From Granulosicoccus sp963833195 (lineage in GTDB: Bacteria > Pseudomonadota > Gammaproteobacteria > Granulosicoccales > Granulosicoccaceae), in NCBI GenBank assembly GCA_963833195.1, contig CAWHXF010000027.1:1984001-2048000 (forward strand): a DNA stretch of 64,000 bases, in the 5' to 3' direction. The translations under genes and the position numbers were made by a program. Positions 8,179 to 16,686 of this stretch are shown in pieces. Numbering within the stretch: position 1 is the stretch's first letter; each line of letters opens with the position of its first letter. A model generated the notes under the pieces. That model saw only the letters and a list, made by a program, of their open reading frames with translations. It had not been told where the DNA came from and did no database searches.

Positions 8179-8696
8179 TCTTTACCGGCCTGTCCGATCA
8201 GGTCGCGTACCGCCTGCACGTCCCGCGTTGGGCTACGCAGCCGCTCAGCGGCGAAGGCGCCGCGTTGCACGGCGGACGCGCGAACCGGCCCGGCGTGCCG
8301 GCGCTGTACCTCGCGCTCGAGGTCGAGATGGCGCTGGCCGAGTACCGCCAGCTGTCGCCGCTGCTGCCTCCGAGCACTCTGGTGTCCTACCGTCTAACGC
8401 TCCCGCGCGTAGTCGACTTCCGCGGCGGGTACACGGGCGAGCCGTGGGATGCGCTGTGGTCTTCGTTCGACGACGACTGGCGCGCACTGTGGTTCGACAG
8501 GCGAGTGGAGCCCGCGAGTTGGGTGCTCGGAGACGCGGTGATCGAAGCGGGTGCGACGGGCCTGCTGTTCCGCTCTTCGCGGGCCGACGGCGGCACGAAC
8601 CTCGTCGTCTGCCCGGATCGTGTCGGCGACGACGACGCGGTCCGTGTGCACGATCCGGACGGGGAGCTACCGCGAAACCAGGACTCGTGGCGCTGA
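8175..8696 (+). CDS. RES-domain toxin (NAD+-degrading family)
   Basis: 173 aa. RES toxins (for example MbcT) destroy cellular NAD+ by glycohydrolysis or phosphorolysis. The conserved Arg-Glu-Ser framework is present: YRLHVP, then HGGRANRPGVPALYLALEVEMALAEY with the second Arg, the Tyr and the Glu, and LLFRSSRADGG with the Ser. Length is within the family range. It is translationally coupled to the antitoxin gene. All visible key residues are intact, so an active toxin is expected. Confidence 0.9.
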   Translation: MIFTGLSDQVAYRLHVPRWATQPLSGEGAALHGGRANRPGVPALYLALEVEMALAEYRQLSPLLPPSTLVSYRLTLPRVVDFRGGYTGEPWDALWSSFDDDWRALWFDRRVEPASWVLGDAVIEAGATGLLFRSSRADGGTNLVVCPDRVGDDDAVRVHDPDGELPRNQDSWR

Positions 8697-8726
8697 TCGG
8701 CGGTCCGCACACTCGACGCGTCGGGC

Positions 8727-8991
8727 GTGCACGGTGACCGCGCGACAACCGTCGTTGCAGGCTCGCGAGGCGAATGGAACGTGCGCGCGACGAGCGAACG
8801 CTCCATCGTATGGGATGCGGGCTTGGCCTTCGGCCACGCGGCTCTCGCCGATCAACTCGGACGACGATGACCCGGAGGCGTTCCTGTTCACCGTCCAGGA
8901 CGGTGGGGCGACGACGAGCTACGTCGTGCCGTGGTGCGATGGGTTCGAATTCGATCGCACCGACACCAAAGGGGTGCAATTCGGTCGGTAG
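8727..8991 (+). pseudogene. unrecognised gene remnant with a frame change
   Basis: The 490 bases after the RES gene carry no complete gene. Two stretches look protein-like: one from GTG 8727 to TGA 8868-8870 (contains RATSERSIVWDAGLAFGHAA), and one in another frame ending TAG 8989-8991 (contains DPEAFLFTVQDGGATTSYVV). Their third codon positions are GC-rich as in real genes here. They may be parts of a single decayed gene split by a frameshift. Family unknown. Confidence 0.3.
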
Positions 8992-9044
8992 ATCGGGTCG
9001 CATCAGCGACGGGTCCGATCGAAGGAACGGCAGCACGCTCCGGT

Positions 9045-9097
9045 GTCGCATCGTTTTTCGTCGAACGCAGCTGTCGCATTTTGCCAAACGGTCGCAT
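9045..9097 (+). repeat. three GTCGCAT repeats upstream of the permease gene
   Basis: GTCGCAT occurs at 9045-9051, 9073-9079 and 9091-9097 (starts 28 and 18 bases apart). An inverted pair GTGTAC/GTACAC follows at about 9106-9134. This could be a regulator-binding region for the DMT permease, but no regulator gene is adjacent. Confidence 0.3.
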
Positions 9098-9103
9098 TGC
9101 TGA

Positions 9104-10096
9104 GTGTGTACGCGGGGCGCCACCCTGTACACGGGGACGGCACCGGGCGAGGATGACGATCGGACGGGAGCGAGGAGATTCGGGTTTCATGTCGAAGGTG
9201 CTAGACAGCCCGATCCAACCGAGGTTGGCCGATCAGTACGCTCCGCGTTCTTCGGCGGGCCGCACGGCAGGACCTACGCCCTCGTCGGCGGCGCCGTCGT
9301 GCTGTGGGCGAGCTGGCCCGCCCTTGCGACCATCGCTCATCCCGCCCCGCCGTTTCTCGTGCTGGGGCTGTCCGCGCTGGTGGGGTTCGTGTTCTCGCTC
9401 GTCGTGGCCGTCAGGAGAGGGGAGACGAGGGGCTTCTTCTCTGCCCAGTTCGGGATGCTGGCGTTCGTGGCGCTCGGGTTGATGGGCAACAACGCCTTCT
9501 ATCTCGCGGCGATCTCGCGCATCGGCCCTGCGGAGGCCAACGTCGTGCACTACCTCTGGCCGGTCTTCCTCGTGGCCCTCGTGTCGCTGCTTCACCGCCG
9601 TGTCCCGTCGCTCCTCCAGTGTCTGGGGATCGCCCTTGGGTTCGTCGGCGTCGCGGTCGCGTTGTCGCCGCGGATGAGCGGCGGTCTCGATCTGACGGGC
9701 GTGGTGCTCGGCGTATCGGGCGCGCTCACTTTCGCGATCTATTCGGCGGGGCGCTCGCTGGCCAAGGTCGAAGGCGACGTGGTCGGCGCGTCGCTCGCGC
9801 TCGCAGGTCTTGGGGCGCTGGTCGCGCACTTCGTTCTAGAGCCCCTGTACTGGCCGACGCCCGGCCAGTGGGGCGCCATCGTCCTGATGGGGGTTGGGCC
9901 GTTCACGGTCGCGAACGTGCTTTGGGACAAGGCGACCCGTGAAGGGCCGGCCGCCACCATCTCGAGTCTCGCGTTTCTGACGCCGCTCGTCGCCATGATG
10001 CTGCTCGCGCATTTAGGGCTGGGTGCGGTGACCGCGGCAACGGTTCTGGGTGCCGGACTGGCGGTCGTGGGAGCGATCCTCAGCTCACGATCGTGA
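9104..10096 (+). CDS. EamA/DMT-family membrane permease
   Basis: A drug/metabolite-type transporter with about ten predicted membrane helices in two EamA halves, for example TYALVGGAVVLWASWPALATIA, MGNNAFYLAAISRIGPAEANVV (helix 3-4 signature) and AIVLMGVGPFTVANVLWDKATREGPAATIS in the second half. Substrate unknown; many relatives export amino acids or metabolites. The only in-frame early start is GTG 9104, giving a 330-aa protein with an odd N-terminus. A much better start (ATG 9189 with GAGGAG at about 9171) lies in a different frame, which hints at a frameshift near 9190-9265. Confidence 0.75.
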   Translation: MCTRGATLYTGTAPGEDDDRTGARRFGFHVEGARQPDPTEVGRSVRSAFFGGPHGRTYALVGGAVVLWASWPALATIAHPAPPFLVLGLSALVGFVFSLVVAVRRGETRGFFSAQFGMLAFVALGLMGNNAFYLAAISRIGPAEANVVHYLWPVFLVALVSLLHRRVPSLLQCLGIALGFVGVAVALSPRMSGGLDLTGVVLGVSGALTFAIYSAGRSLAKVEGDVVGASLALAGLGALVAHFVLEPLYWPTPGQWGAIVLMGVGPFTVANVLWDKATREGPAATISSLAFLTPLVAMMLLAHLGLGAVTAATVLGAGLAVVGAILSSRS

Positions 10097-10113
10097 AGGC
10101 GCCGGCTCGATGC

Positions 10114-11340
10114 TCAGAAGGAGCGAGCCAGCTCTCGTAGCCCGGCGACCAGCTGGGCGATGTCGTCGTCCGTGTTGTAGATGTGTGGCGCGGCGCGCAG
10201 CATGACCGGCAGGTCTCGCGCCTCGGCATCGAGCCGCGTGGTGCCGGGCAGGGAGGTGCCGATCGCGATGCCGCGCTCGCGCAGCGCCGCGACGGTGCCC
10301 TTCGGCTCCAGACCGTCCACGGTGAACGACACGATCGCGCAGCGCTCGCGCCCCAGATCCCGAACCTCGGCGCCGGGCACGCCCTCCAGCTCCTCGCGCA
10401 GCAGGTCCGCCAAGTACCGCACCCGATCCCGGATCGGCTCGAGCCCGAGCTCCAGCGCGTACTCGATCGCCGCGCCGAGTCCGGTGTGTAGCGCGTAGGC
10501 GTTCTCCCAGGTCTCGAAGCGGCGCGCGTCGGGTCGGAGCTCATAGCGGTCGGTCGCGACCCAGGGGGCGCCGAAGAAGTCGATCATTGCGGGCTCCAGA
10601 CGCTCGATCCACTCCCGGCGCACGTACAGGAAGCCCGTGCCGCGCGGTCCGCGCAGGAACTTTCGGCCCGTGGCCGACAGGAAGTCGCAGCCGAGCGCCT
10701 CGACGTCGACCGGCATCTGGCCGACCGCTTGGCACGCGTCGAGGAGGTACGGGATGCCGTGGCGGCGCGCGATTGCACCAACCTCGGCGGCCGGATTCAC
10801 GAGCCCGCCATTGGTCGGCACCCACGTGATCGCAATCAGGCCCACCGAGTCGTCGATCATCGATTCGAGCGCGGCCACGTCCAGCACGCCATCGGCGTCG
10901 CTCGGGATCACGTCGATCCGCACCCCGTCGCGCCGGGCGCGCTGTAGGAAGGCGACGTAGTTGGCCGCGTACTCGGCCTCGGAGGTCAGGATGCGTTGCC
11001 CGCGCTCGAGCGGCAGCGCGTAGAAAGCGTGACACCAGGCGACGCTCGCGTTCTCGAGCAGCGCGATCTCGTCGCGGTGCGCGCCGACGAGCCGGGCGAC
11101 CGAGTCGTAGACACCAGCGAGCGCGTCCGCGCGCTGTGCCTGGGCCTCGTAGCCGCCGACGGTGGCCTCGAGCTCCAGGTGCTCGACGGTCGCGCGCAGC
11201 ACGGAGGCCGGCGGCAGCGCCGAGCCCGACGCCAGCAGGTGCGTGACGTGGGCGGTTCCGGGGGTGTCGGCGCGTAGCCGGTCGATGTCCACAGCGAGGG
11301 GGTCCGTCCGGTCGGGTAGGGATTCACCATCTTGAACCAT
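10114..11340 (-). CDS. class-V aminotransferase-fold PLP enzyme (cysteine desulfurase-like)
   Basis: 408 aa. A fold-type I PLP enzyme of the aminotransferase class V / cysteine desulfurase superfamily. The cofactor Asp/Gln motif is LLDACQAVGQMPVDV and the Schiff-base Lys lies in SATGRKFLRGPRGTGFLYV. The ENASVAW segment fits the phosphate-binding region. The exact reaction cannot be told: cystine lyase-like, racemase or epimerase are all possible. The ATG at 11338-11340 is preferred over upstream in-frame codons because GGAGA precedes it at good spacing. It converges with the DMT permease gene, 17 bases apart. Confidence 0.8.
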   Translation of the reverse strand: MVQDGESLPDRTDPLAVDIDRLRADTPGTAHVTHLLASGSALPPASVLRATVEHLELEATVGGYEAQAQRADALAGVYDSVARLVGAHRDEIALLENASVAWCHAFYALPLERGQRILTSEAEYAANYVAFLQRARRDGVRIDVIPSDADGVLDVAALESMIDDSVGLIAITWVPTNGGLVNPAAEVGAIARRHGIPYLLDACQAVGQMPVDVEALGCDFLSATGRKFLRGPRGTGFLYVRREWIERLEPAMIDFFGAPWVATDRYELRPDARRFETWENAYALHTGLGAAIEYALELGLEPIRDRVRYLADLLREELEGVPGAEVRDLGRERCAIVSFTVDGLEPKGTVAALRERGIAIGTSLPGTTRLDAEARDLPVMLRAAPHIYNTDDDIAQLVAGLRELARSF

Positions 11341-11602
11341 GGAAGTCTCCGATGGCGGACGGGACTCGGCACCGAGGGGACTACGTTTCGCAATACGAGC
11401 GTTTGGCGAAAAGTAACCACCGCTACTCTTGCGCCAGTTCGCCGAACCCGGGTCGATGAACGGGCGTTCCGTCACCTCGATCCTGCTCTACCTCGGAACC
11501 GAGCCCGTCGTGCTCGGCGAGCGCTCGTTCGCGTTGCCGGTCTCGACGTTGTGGGCGGCACCGGCGGGGCGCTCCGGGCGCTGAGCGAGCGCCCCGAAGT
11601 TG
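11341..11602. other. intergenic region between argC and the aminotransferase gene
   Basis: 262 bases. The half next to the aminotransferase gene is AT-richer and must hold its promoter. The half next to the argC stop contains short open frames on the plus strand (for example from ATG 11457, 42 codons), but none has a ribosome site or recognisable family. I see no RNA gene here. Confidence 0.4.
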
Positions 11603-12517
11603 CTACCCCAACATCAACTCCAGGTTCTGCACCGCCGCCCCGGCCGCTCCCTTTCCCAGGTTGTCGTACACCGCTACCAGCACGGCGTGCCCCGCGTCGT
11701 CGTTGCCGAACACGTGCAGGCTCATGCGGTTCGTGCCGACGAGCGACTCCGGCGTGAGCCCGCCGAGATCGTCCGCGAGCGGTGCGACCTCGACCACGCC
11801 GGCCACGGCCGCGTGATGATCCGCGATGGCTTCGTGCAGGCGCGCCCTCGTCGGCACCTCGGGCAACGACTCCAGGTGCAGCGGCACCATCACCATCATG
11901 CCCTGCGCGAACGGCCCGACGGCCGGCGTGAACAACGGCCTCGCCTCCAGCGCGGCGTAGCGCACGAGCTCCGGCACGTGCTTGTGCGCAAGCCCCAGCG
12001 CGTACGGCGCGAAGGGATTCATGGCGTCGCCCGCGGCCTCGTAGTCGGCGATCATCTGCCGACCGCCGCCGGAGTAGCCCGAGACGCCGTGCACGGTCAC
12101 GGGATGGTCGGCGGGGATCATCCCGGCGTTCACGAGCGGCAGCAGCGTCGCGATGGCGCCCTGCGGCCAGCATCCCGGGTTCGTGACGCGGCGGGAGCCG
12201 GCGATGTCGTCGCTCTGCGCACGCGAGATCTCGGGGAAGCCGTAGGTCCAGCCGTCCGCCACGCGATGGGCGGAGGAGGCGTCGATGACGCGCGTGTCGG
12301 CGTCGCCGAGCAGCTCGACGCTCTCGCGCGCCGCGGCGTCCGGCAGGCACAGGATGGCGATGTCCGCCTCGTGCAGAAGGCGCCTGCGCTCGTCGAGGTC
12401 TTTGCGCTTCGCGGGGTCGATCTCCAGCAGCGTCAGGCTGTCGCGTCCCGCCAGCAGGTCGCGGATCTGCAGGCCGGTGGTGCCGGCCTCGCCGTCGATG
12501 AAGATCGTCGTGCTCAT
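11603..12517 (-). CDS. argC: N-acetyl-gamma-glutamyl-phosphate reductase, short (type 2) form
   Basis: 304 aa. NADPH-dependent reduction of N-acetylglutamyl phosphate in arginine synthesis. The short type-2 form starts MSTTIFIDGEAGTTGLQI (dinucleotide loop). It has the catalytic Cys in VTNPGCWPQGAIATLLP and the family block VHGVSGYSGGGRQMI. The ATG at 12515-12517 gives the standard N-terminus. No other arg genes are in the window. Confidence 0.95.
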   Translation of the reverse strand: MSTTIFIDGEAGTTGLQIRDLLAGRDSLTLLEIDPAKRKDLDERRRLLHEADIAILCLPDAAARESVELLGDADTRVIDASSAHRVADGWTYGFPEISRAQSDDIAGSRRVTNPGCWPQGAIATLLPLVNAGMIPADHPVTVHGVSGYSGGGRQMIADYEAAGDAMNPFAPYALGLAHKHVPELVRYAALEARPLFTPAVGPFAQGMMVMVPLHLESLPEVPTRARLHEAIADHHAAVAGVVEVAPLADDLGGLTPESLVGTNRMSLHVFGNDDAGHAVLVAVYDNLGKGAAGAAVQNLELMLG

Positions 12518-12663
12518 GGGGTACCTGCGGCAAGCCTCGATGCGCACTGTACCGCGCGCAAGACGGAGGCCGGAGGTTTCGGCCCGCTTCGTCGCGTGGT
12601 CACGTCGGCACGACCGGGCAGGATCGTCCCTGAATCGAACGCTCGCCGCCCGGGGCTCCGGCC

Positions 12664-13242
12664 CTACCGAGCTGCTTCGGCAGAGCGCGCGGCGGCGACG
12701 GCCTCGTCGATGTTCATGACGACCATCGATCGACCTCCGACGAAGCCGACGAGGGCTTCCTTCGCCCGCCGCTCCAGGTCATCGGCCGTGACCAAACCGG
12801 CGTCGACAAGCGCCGTCACGTCGGCTCGGTCATTGTCGGCGAAACGGGCAAGCTTGCTGACCGCCAGATCGAGCGGCGACAGGACGAACAGTCGTATTCG
12901 AGGCAGGTCCAACTCAAGTTCGATCGCATCGTCCTGATACCACTCGTGCATGAGCGCGAACATGGGGTTGTAGCTCGTGTCCAGATACAAGAGCTGACCG
13001 GTCCCGTCCGGTGCGCCGACGTCCACGCAGAGATCGTTCGGAATCGCCACGCGTCCCGCGAACTCGGCGTCGACATCCGTCGTGACGCGACTGCCGGTAT
13101 ACAGGTGCACGGCCATGCCGCCCGCAAGGTACACGGCAAGCGGCTCATGCAGATCGAGCCTGCGCTCCAGCTCCGATAGCAGGCGGACGAGCCCGCGCGC
13201 CAGGCCGGTGTCGCGATGGAACGAAGGCAGGCCGGTCTTCAT
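12664..13242 (-). CDS. DUF6036-like nucleotidyltransferase
   Basis: 192 aa. Contains an NTase core: VYLAGGMAVHLY (helix after the glycine motif) and TTDVDAEF with the D-x-D metal ligands. It is followed by LDLAVSKLARFADNDRADVTAL, characteristic of DUF6036/AbiEii-like predicted nucleotidyltransferases. Such proteins occur in toxin-antitoxin and defence pairs. The ATG (13240-13242) overlaps the upstream small gene by ATGA. Partner identity suggests a two-component module. Confidence 0.75.
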   Translation of the reverse strand: MKTGLPSFHRDTGLARGLVRLLSELERRLDLHEPLAVYLAGGMAVHLYTGSRVTTDVDAEFAGRVAIPNDLCVDVGAPDGTGQLLYLDTSYNPMFALMHEWYQDDAIELELDLPRIRLFVLSPLDLAVSKLARFADNDRADVTALVDAGLVTADDLERRAKEALVGFVGGRSMVVMNIDEAVAAARSAEAAR

Positions 13243-13529
13243 CGCGTGTACAACCGTGCGTCGAGCATCGCGCGGAAGCGGGGAAAGCTGCCGATCGTGC
13301 CGCGACGCACGAGCTCGCTCGGGAGATGTCGCGCCTCGGGTCGCGTCTCGAACCAGGCATCGGCGGCCCGTCGGAGTCGCTCCGCGGCCAGCGGATGGTG
13401 GGTCCGCGCGAGCATCGCCGCCACGGACACCGCGTTCGCGTCCGCGGCGCTCATCGCCGGCTCGTGTCGCCCGTCGGCGAGCGACACGCACAGGTCGAGC
13501 AGCCGTGCTTCGGCCTCGCGAAAATCCAT
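13239..13529 (-). CDS. small helical partner of the nucleotidyltransferase
   Basis: 96 aa from ATG 13527-13529; a TTG at 13557-13559 would add ten residues. Predominantly helical, no membrane segment or signal. Not recognised as a named family. It contains RPEARH, which fits the R-x4-H pattern of HEPN ribonucleases, but a single hexapeptide is weak evidence. Overlap ATGA with the NTase gene shows tight co-translation, like MNT-HEPN and other NTase toxin-antitoxin pairs. Confidence 0.6.
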   Translation of the reverse strand: MDFREAEARLLDLCVSLADGRHEPAMSAADANAVSVAAMLARTHHPLAAERLRRAADAWFETRPEARHLPSELVRRGTIGSFPRFRAMLDARLYTR

Positions 13530-13540
13530 GGGCACGCCCG

Positions 13541-13569
13541 CTGGTAGAGTGCGTTTCAAAGTGTATCAA
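13541..13569 (-). promoter_or_regulatory. weak candidate promoter of the NTase pair
   Basis: On the minus strand TTGATA (13569-13564) and TACCAG (13546-13541) are separated by 17 bases, just before the 96-aa gene. The -10 is poor, and the leader would be only a few bases long. Confidence 0.25.
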
Positions 13570-13790
13570 CGTCCGCAGGCCTTCAATCCATGGGCCGCGC
13601 AAGGAGTCGAAACGCGAGTACCGCAGCCGGTGCGCGTGTGTCACCCAGCCGTGCCGCGCCTTCATTCACTGTCGATTCATGTACTTGCGGGCCGTCTCTG
13701 GCCATCACGTTCACCGGCGGGAGGCGAGTAGCCGACACCCCCTGCCGCGCCGCAGGCTTTGCGCTCCCTTCCATCGAAGAGATCGCAGAC

Positions 13791-14147
13791 ATGATTCGCA
13801 TCACCCCCCTTCCCATTCGATCCCTGCTCGCCGCCGCGCTGATCGTCGGCATGGCCTCCGCCTGCGTGCACGCACAGACCGATGAACGGACCGAGGAGGC
13901 GCCGGACGCGCCGCTGCACAGCGAGGACGCCGCCTACTCGGTGTTCCTGCTGATCAAGGCGACGCCCGCGTGGCTCGCCCTGGCGCCCGAGGCGCGCTTC
14001 GCCTGGCTCGACGAGACCGTGCAGCCGCTGCTGGTGGAGCACCCCGAGGTATCGATGCGCTTCCGGGACGACTACTTCCTCGTGCCGGACGTCCTGCCCG
14101 GCATCGAGAACGCGTACGCCGAGGCGTACGACCGACCGGCGTACTGA
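13791..14147 (+). CDS. exported darcynin-like protein with an internal deletion
   Basis: 118 aa. An N-terminal signal peptide (RSLLAAALIVGMASACVHA) is followed by a segment matching the darcynin family as I know it: YSVFLLIKATPAWLALAP and FAWLDETVQPLLVEHPEVSMRF. The family's C-terminal block, DYFLVPDVLPGIENAYAEAY, follows immediately. In the usual layout about 35 residues lie between these blocks, so this copy seems to have lost them in frame. Function of the family is unknown. The stop overlaps the next frame as CTGA. Confidence 0.55.
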   Translation: MIRITPLPIRSLLAAALIVGMASACVHAQTDERTEEAPDAPLHSEDAAYSVFLLIKATPAWLALAPEARFAWLDETVQPLLVEHPEVSMRFRDDYFLVPDVLPGIENAYAEAYDRPAY

Positions 14148-14479
14148 TCCTGGCGCGCGCTCGCGCACCGTCGACGTCCTTCGATACCGCGACGCGCGCT
14201 CTCGCCGCCACCATCGACGCCGAGCAGGCGCGTCTGCCGCTCGGGGACGAGGACGCGGAGCTGCGCGCCGAGATCGTGGCCACGGTGGCGGCCACGCTGC
14301 GCGCTCTGGATGCCGTACCCGACGATCCTTCGCTGGCCGCCATCGACCTGCTGGGCATCGCGCGCGGGTTGCTCGACACCGCGGCGCTCGAAGGCGACAC
14401 GGATGCCGGGCTCGTGCAAGCTCGGCTGGAGCGTGCGGCCTTCGGCTATCTGAGCCTTGCGCCGCCACGCGAAGCGTAG
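14144..14479 (+). CDS. small helical hypothetical protein, probable CTG start
   Basis: About 111 aa. The frame downstream of the darcynin-like gene has strongly GC-rich third positions and a helical, Ala/Leu/Asp-rich product (SFDTATRALAATIDAEQARL, PSLAAIDLLGIARGLLD). No ATG, GTG or TTG lies at its beginning; the only plausible start is CTG 14144-14146 within CTGA, overlapping the upstream stop. No family recognised. It converges with ppk, 14 bases away. Confidence 0.45.
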   Translation: MILARARAPSTSFDTATRALAATIDAEQARLPLGDEDAELRAEIVATVAATLRALDAVPDDPSLAAIDLLGIARGLLDTAALEGDTDAGLVQARLERAAFGYLSLAPPREA

Positions 14480-14493
14480 TCGCGCGACCCGCC

Positions 14494-16686
14494 TCAATCC
14501 GCCTGCCGGGCGTCCCCGAAGCGCGCGATCAACGCCCCCTGCGCGGAGAACCCGGCCCCGTCGCCGTCGGTGCCCGTCGCGGGCACGAGCCGCTCGTAGG
14601 TGCCGTCCGACTGCAGCTCCCACGCGAACATGTCGTCGCGCACGTAGAACTCCAGGCACTCCTCGCGAATCCGCAGCGCGTCGGGGCCGTCCACCGGCAC
14701 CGCGATCTCGACGCGGTTGAAGAAGTTCCGCGGCATCCAGTCGGCGCTGGAGATGTAGACGCGCTCGTCGCCGTCGCCGCCGAACCAGAACACGCGCGAG
14801 TGCTCCAGGAAGCGCCCCAGCACCGACACCACGCGAATGTTCTCGGACACGCCCTCGAGCCCCGGGCGCAGCATGCAGATGCCGCGCACCACGAGCTCCA
14901 CGCGCACCCCGGCGCGCGAGGCGTCGTACAGCGCGGCGATCACGCTCGCGTCCACGAGCGAGTTCATGCGGGCCATCACGCGGCCCTTTCCGCCCGCGCG
15001 CGCGCGCTCGGTCTCCTCACCGATGCGCCTGAGCACGAAGCCGTGCAGCGCGAACGGCGCCTGCACGATGCGCTGCAGGTCCAGCGTCTGGCCAAGCCCC
15101 GTCAGCTGCAGGAACACGCGCGCGATGTCGCCGGTCACGGCCTCGTCGTGCGTGAGCACGCTGATATCGGTGTAGAGCCGCGCGGTGGTCGCGTGATAGT
15201 TGCCGGTGCCGACGTGCGCGTAGCGCACCAGACCCTGCTTCTCGCGGCGCACGATCAGCAGCATCTTCGCGTGCGTCTTGAAGCCCACCACGCCGTAGAC
15301 GACCTGGATGCCCGCCTCCTGCAAGCGCGTGGCGAGGGCGATGTTGTTGGCCTCGTCGAAGCGCGCGCGCAGCTCGATCACGACGGTGACGTCCTTGCCC
15401 GCACGCGACGCCTGCGTCAGTGCCGCCACGAACGCGCTGTCGTCGCCGGTGCGGTACAGGGTCTGCTTGATGGCCAGCACGTCCGGGTCGGTGGCGGCCT
15501 GGCGCACGAGCTCCACCACCGGCTCGTAGGACTCGTACGGGTGGTGCAGCACGATCTCGTGGCGCTGGCGCAGCTGCTCGAACAGGTCCAGCCCCTGCTC
15601 CAGAGCGGGTGCCAGGGTTGGCGTGAACGCGGGGAACTTCAGGTCGGGCCGGTCGATGGCGTCGGGGATGGACATCAGCCGGTTCAGGTTCACCGGTCCG
15701 TTGACGCGGAACACGTCCGCATCGTCCAGCTTGAACTGACGCTGCAGGTGCTTGACGATGCGCTGCGGACAGTTCGAGGCCACTTCCAGGCGCACCGCGT
15801 CGCCGAAGTTTCGCTGCAGCAGCTCACTTTCCAAAGCGCGGCGCAGGTTGGCGACCTCCTCCTCCTGCACGTACAGCTCGCTGTTGCGCGTCACCTTGAA
15901 CTGGTACACCCCGAGCGGCTCCAGGCCGTTGAAGAGCTCGGCGATGCGCGCGTGCACGATCGAGGACAGGAACACGAACGCGTGCGACCGACCGGACACC
16001 TCGTCGGGCACCGGAATGACGCGCGGCAGCGAGCGCGGCGCGCGCACGAGCGCGAAGCCGGAATCCCGGCCGAAGGCGTCGGTGCCCCGCAGGTCGATGA
16101 TGAAGGTCAGCGACTTGTTGGTCAGACGCGGGAAGGGGTGCGCGGGGTCCAGCCCGAGCGGGCTCAGGACCGGCAGGATGTCGGAGCGGAAGTAGTCGCG
16201 CACCCAGTCCTGCATGCGCTCGTCCCACTGCGCGCGTGCGAGAAAATGAATGCCCTCTTCGGCGAGCGCGGGGAGCAGCGTGTCGTTCAGGAGTGCGTAC
16301 TGGCGCTCGACGAACTCGTGCGCCTTCGTCGTGACGAGCGCAAGCTCCCGCGCGGGCGACAACCCGTCCACGCCCGCGCTCTCGACGCCGCCGAGGATCT
16401 TCTGCTTTACGCCCGCCACGCGCACCTCGAAGAACTCGTCGAGGTTGCTCGACGAGATGCACAGGAAGCGCAGCCGCTCGAGCAGCGGCACGCGCGGGTC
16501 GTCCGCCAGCGCCAGCACCCGCTCGTCGAAGGACAGGAAGCTGAGCTCGCGGTTCGCCAGCGGCGTCGTGGCGGGGTCCGGCCTGCGGAAGGTCTCGAGG
16601 CGCTGCACGCGCTGTCCGTCCCCGCCCGGAGCCCCCTTCGGGTCCCGGTCTCCCGCGTCGTCCACCTTGCCCCGTTTGTTCTTCAT
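14494..16686 (-). CDS. ppk: polyphosphate kinase 1
   Basis: 730 aa. Reversibly transfers the ATP gamma-phosphate to polyphosphate. Domains in order: N-terminal helical domain with LANRELSFLSFDERVLA and SSSNLDEFFEVRVAG; head domain; two catalytic PLD-like domains with FKTHAKMLLIVRR (autophosphorylated His), HVGTGNYHATTARLYTD and LEHSRVFWFGG (second conserved His). It carries about 30 extra polar N-terminal residues. The ATG overlaps the acpH stop (ATGA), so the two are co-translated. Confidence 0.97.
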   Translation of the reverse strand: MKNKRGKVDDAGDRDPKGAPGGDGQRVQRLETFRRPDPATTPLANRELSFLSFDERVLALADDPRVPLLERLRFLCISSSNLDEFFEVRVAGVKQKILGGVESAGVDGLSPARELALVTTKAHEFVERQYALLNDTLLPALAEEGIHFLARAQWDERMQDWVRDYFRSDILPVLSPLGLDPAHPFPRLTNKSLTFIIDLRGTDAFGRDSGFALVRAPRSLPRVIPVPDEVSGRSHAFVFLSSIVHARIAELFNGLEPLGVYQFKVTRNSELYVQEEEVANLRRALESELLQRNFGDAVRLEVASNCPQRIVKHLQRQFKLDDADVFRVNGPVNLNRLMSIPDAIDRPDLKFPAFTPTLAPALEQGLDLFEQLRQRHEIVLHHPYESYEPVVELVRQAATDPDVLAIKQTLYRTGDDSAFVAALTQASRAGKDVTVVIELRARFDEANNIALATRLQEAGIQVVYGVVGFKTHAKMLLIVRREKQGLVRYAHVGTGNYHATTARLYTDISVLTHDEAVTGDIARVFLQLTGLGQTLDLQRIVQAPFALHGFVLRRIGEETERARAGGKGRVMARMNSLVDASVIAALYDASRAGVRVELVVRGICMLRPGLEGVSENIRVVSVLGRFLEHSRVFWFGGDGDERVYISSADWMPRNFFNRVEIAVPVDGPDALRIREECLEFYVRDDMFAWELQSDGTYERLVPATGTDGDGAGFSAQGALIARFGDARQAD

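Noticed and set aside
9199..9206. TGCTAG at about 9201 as a promoter
   Set aside because: It lies inside the likely coding start of the permease gene and has no gene immediately downstream to serve.
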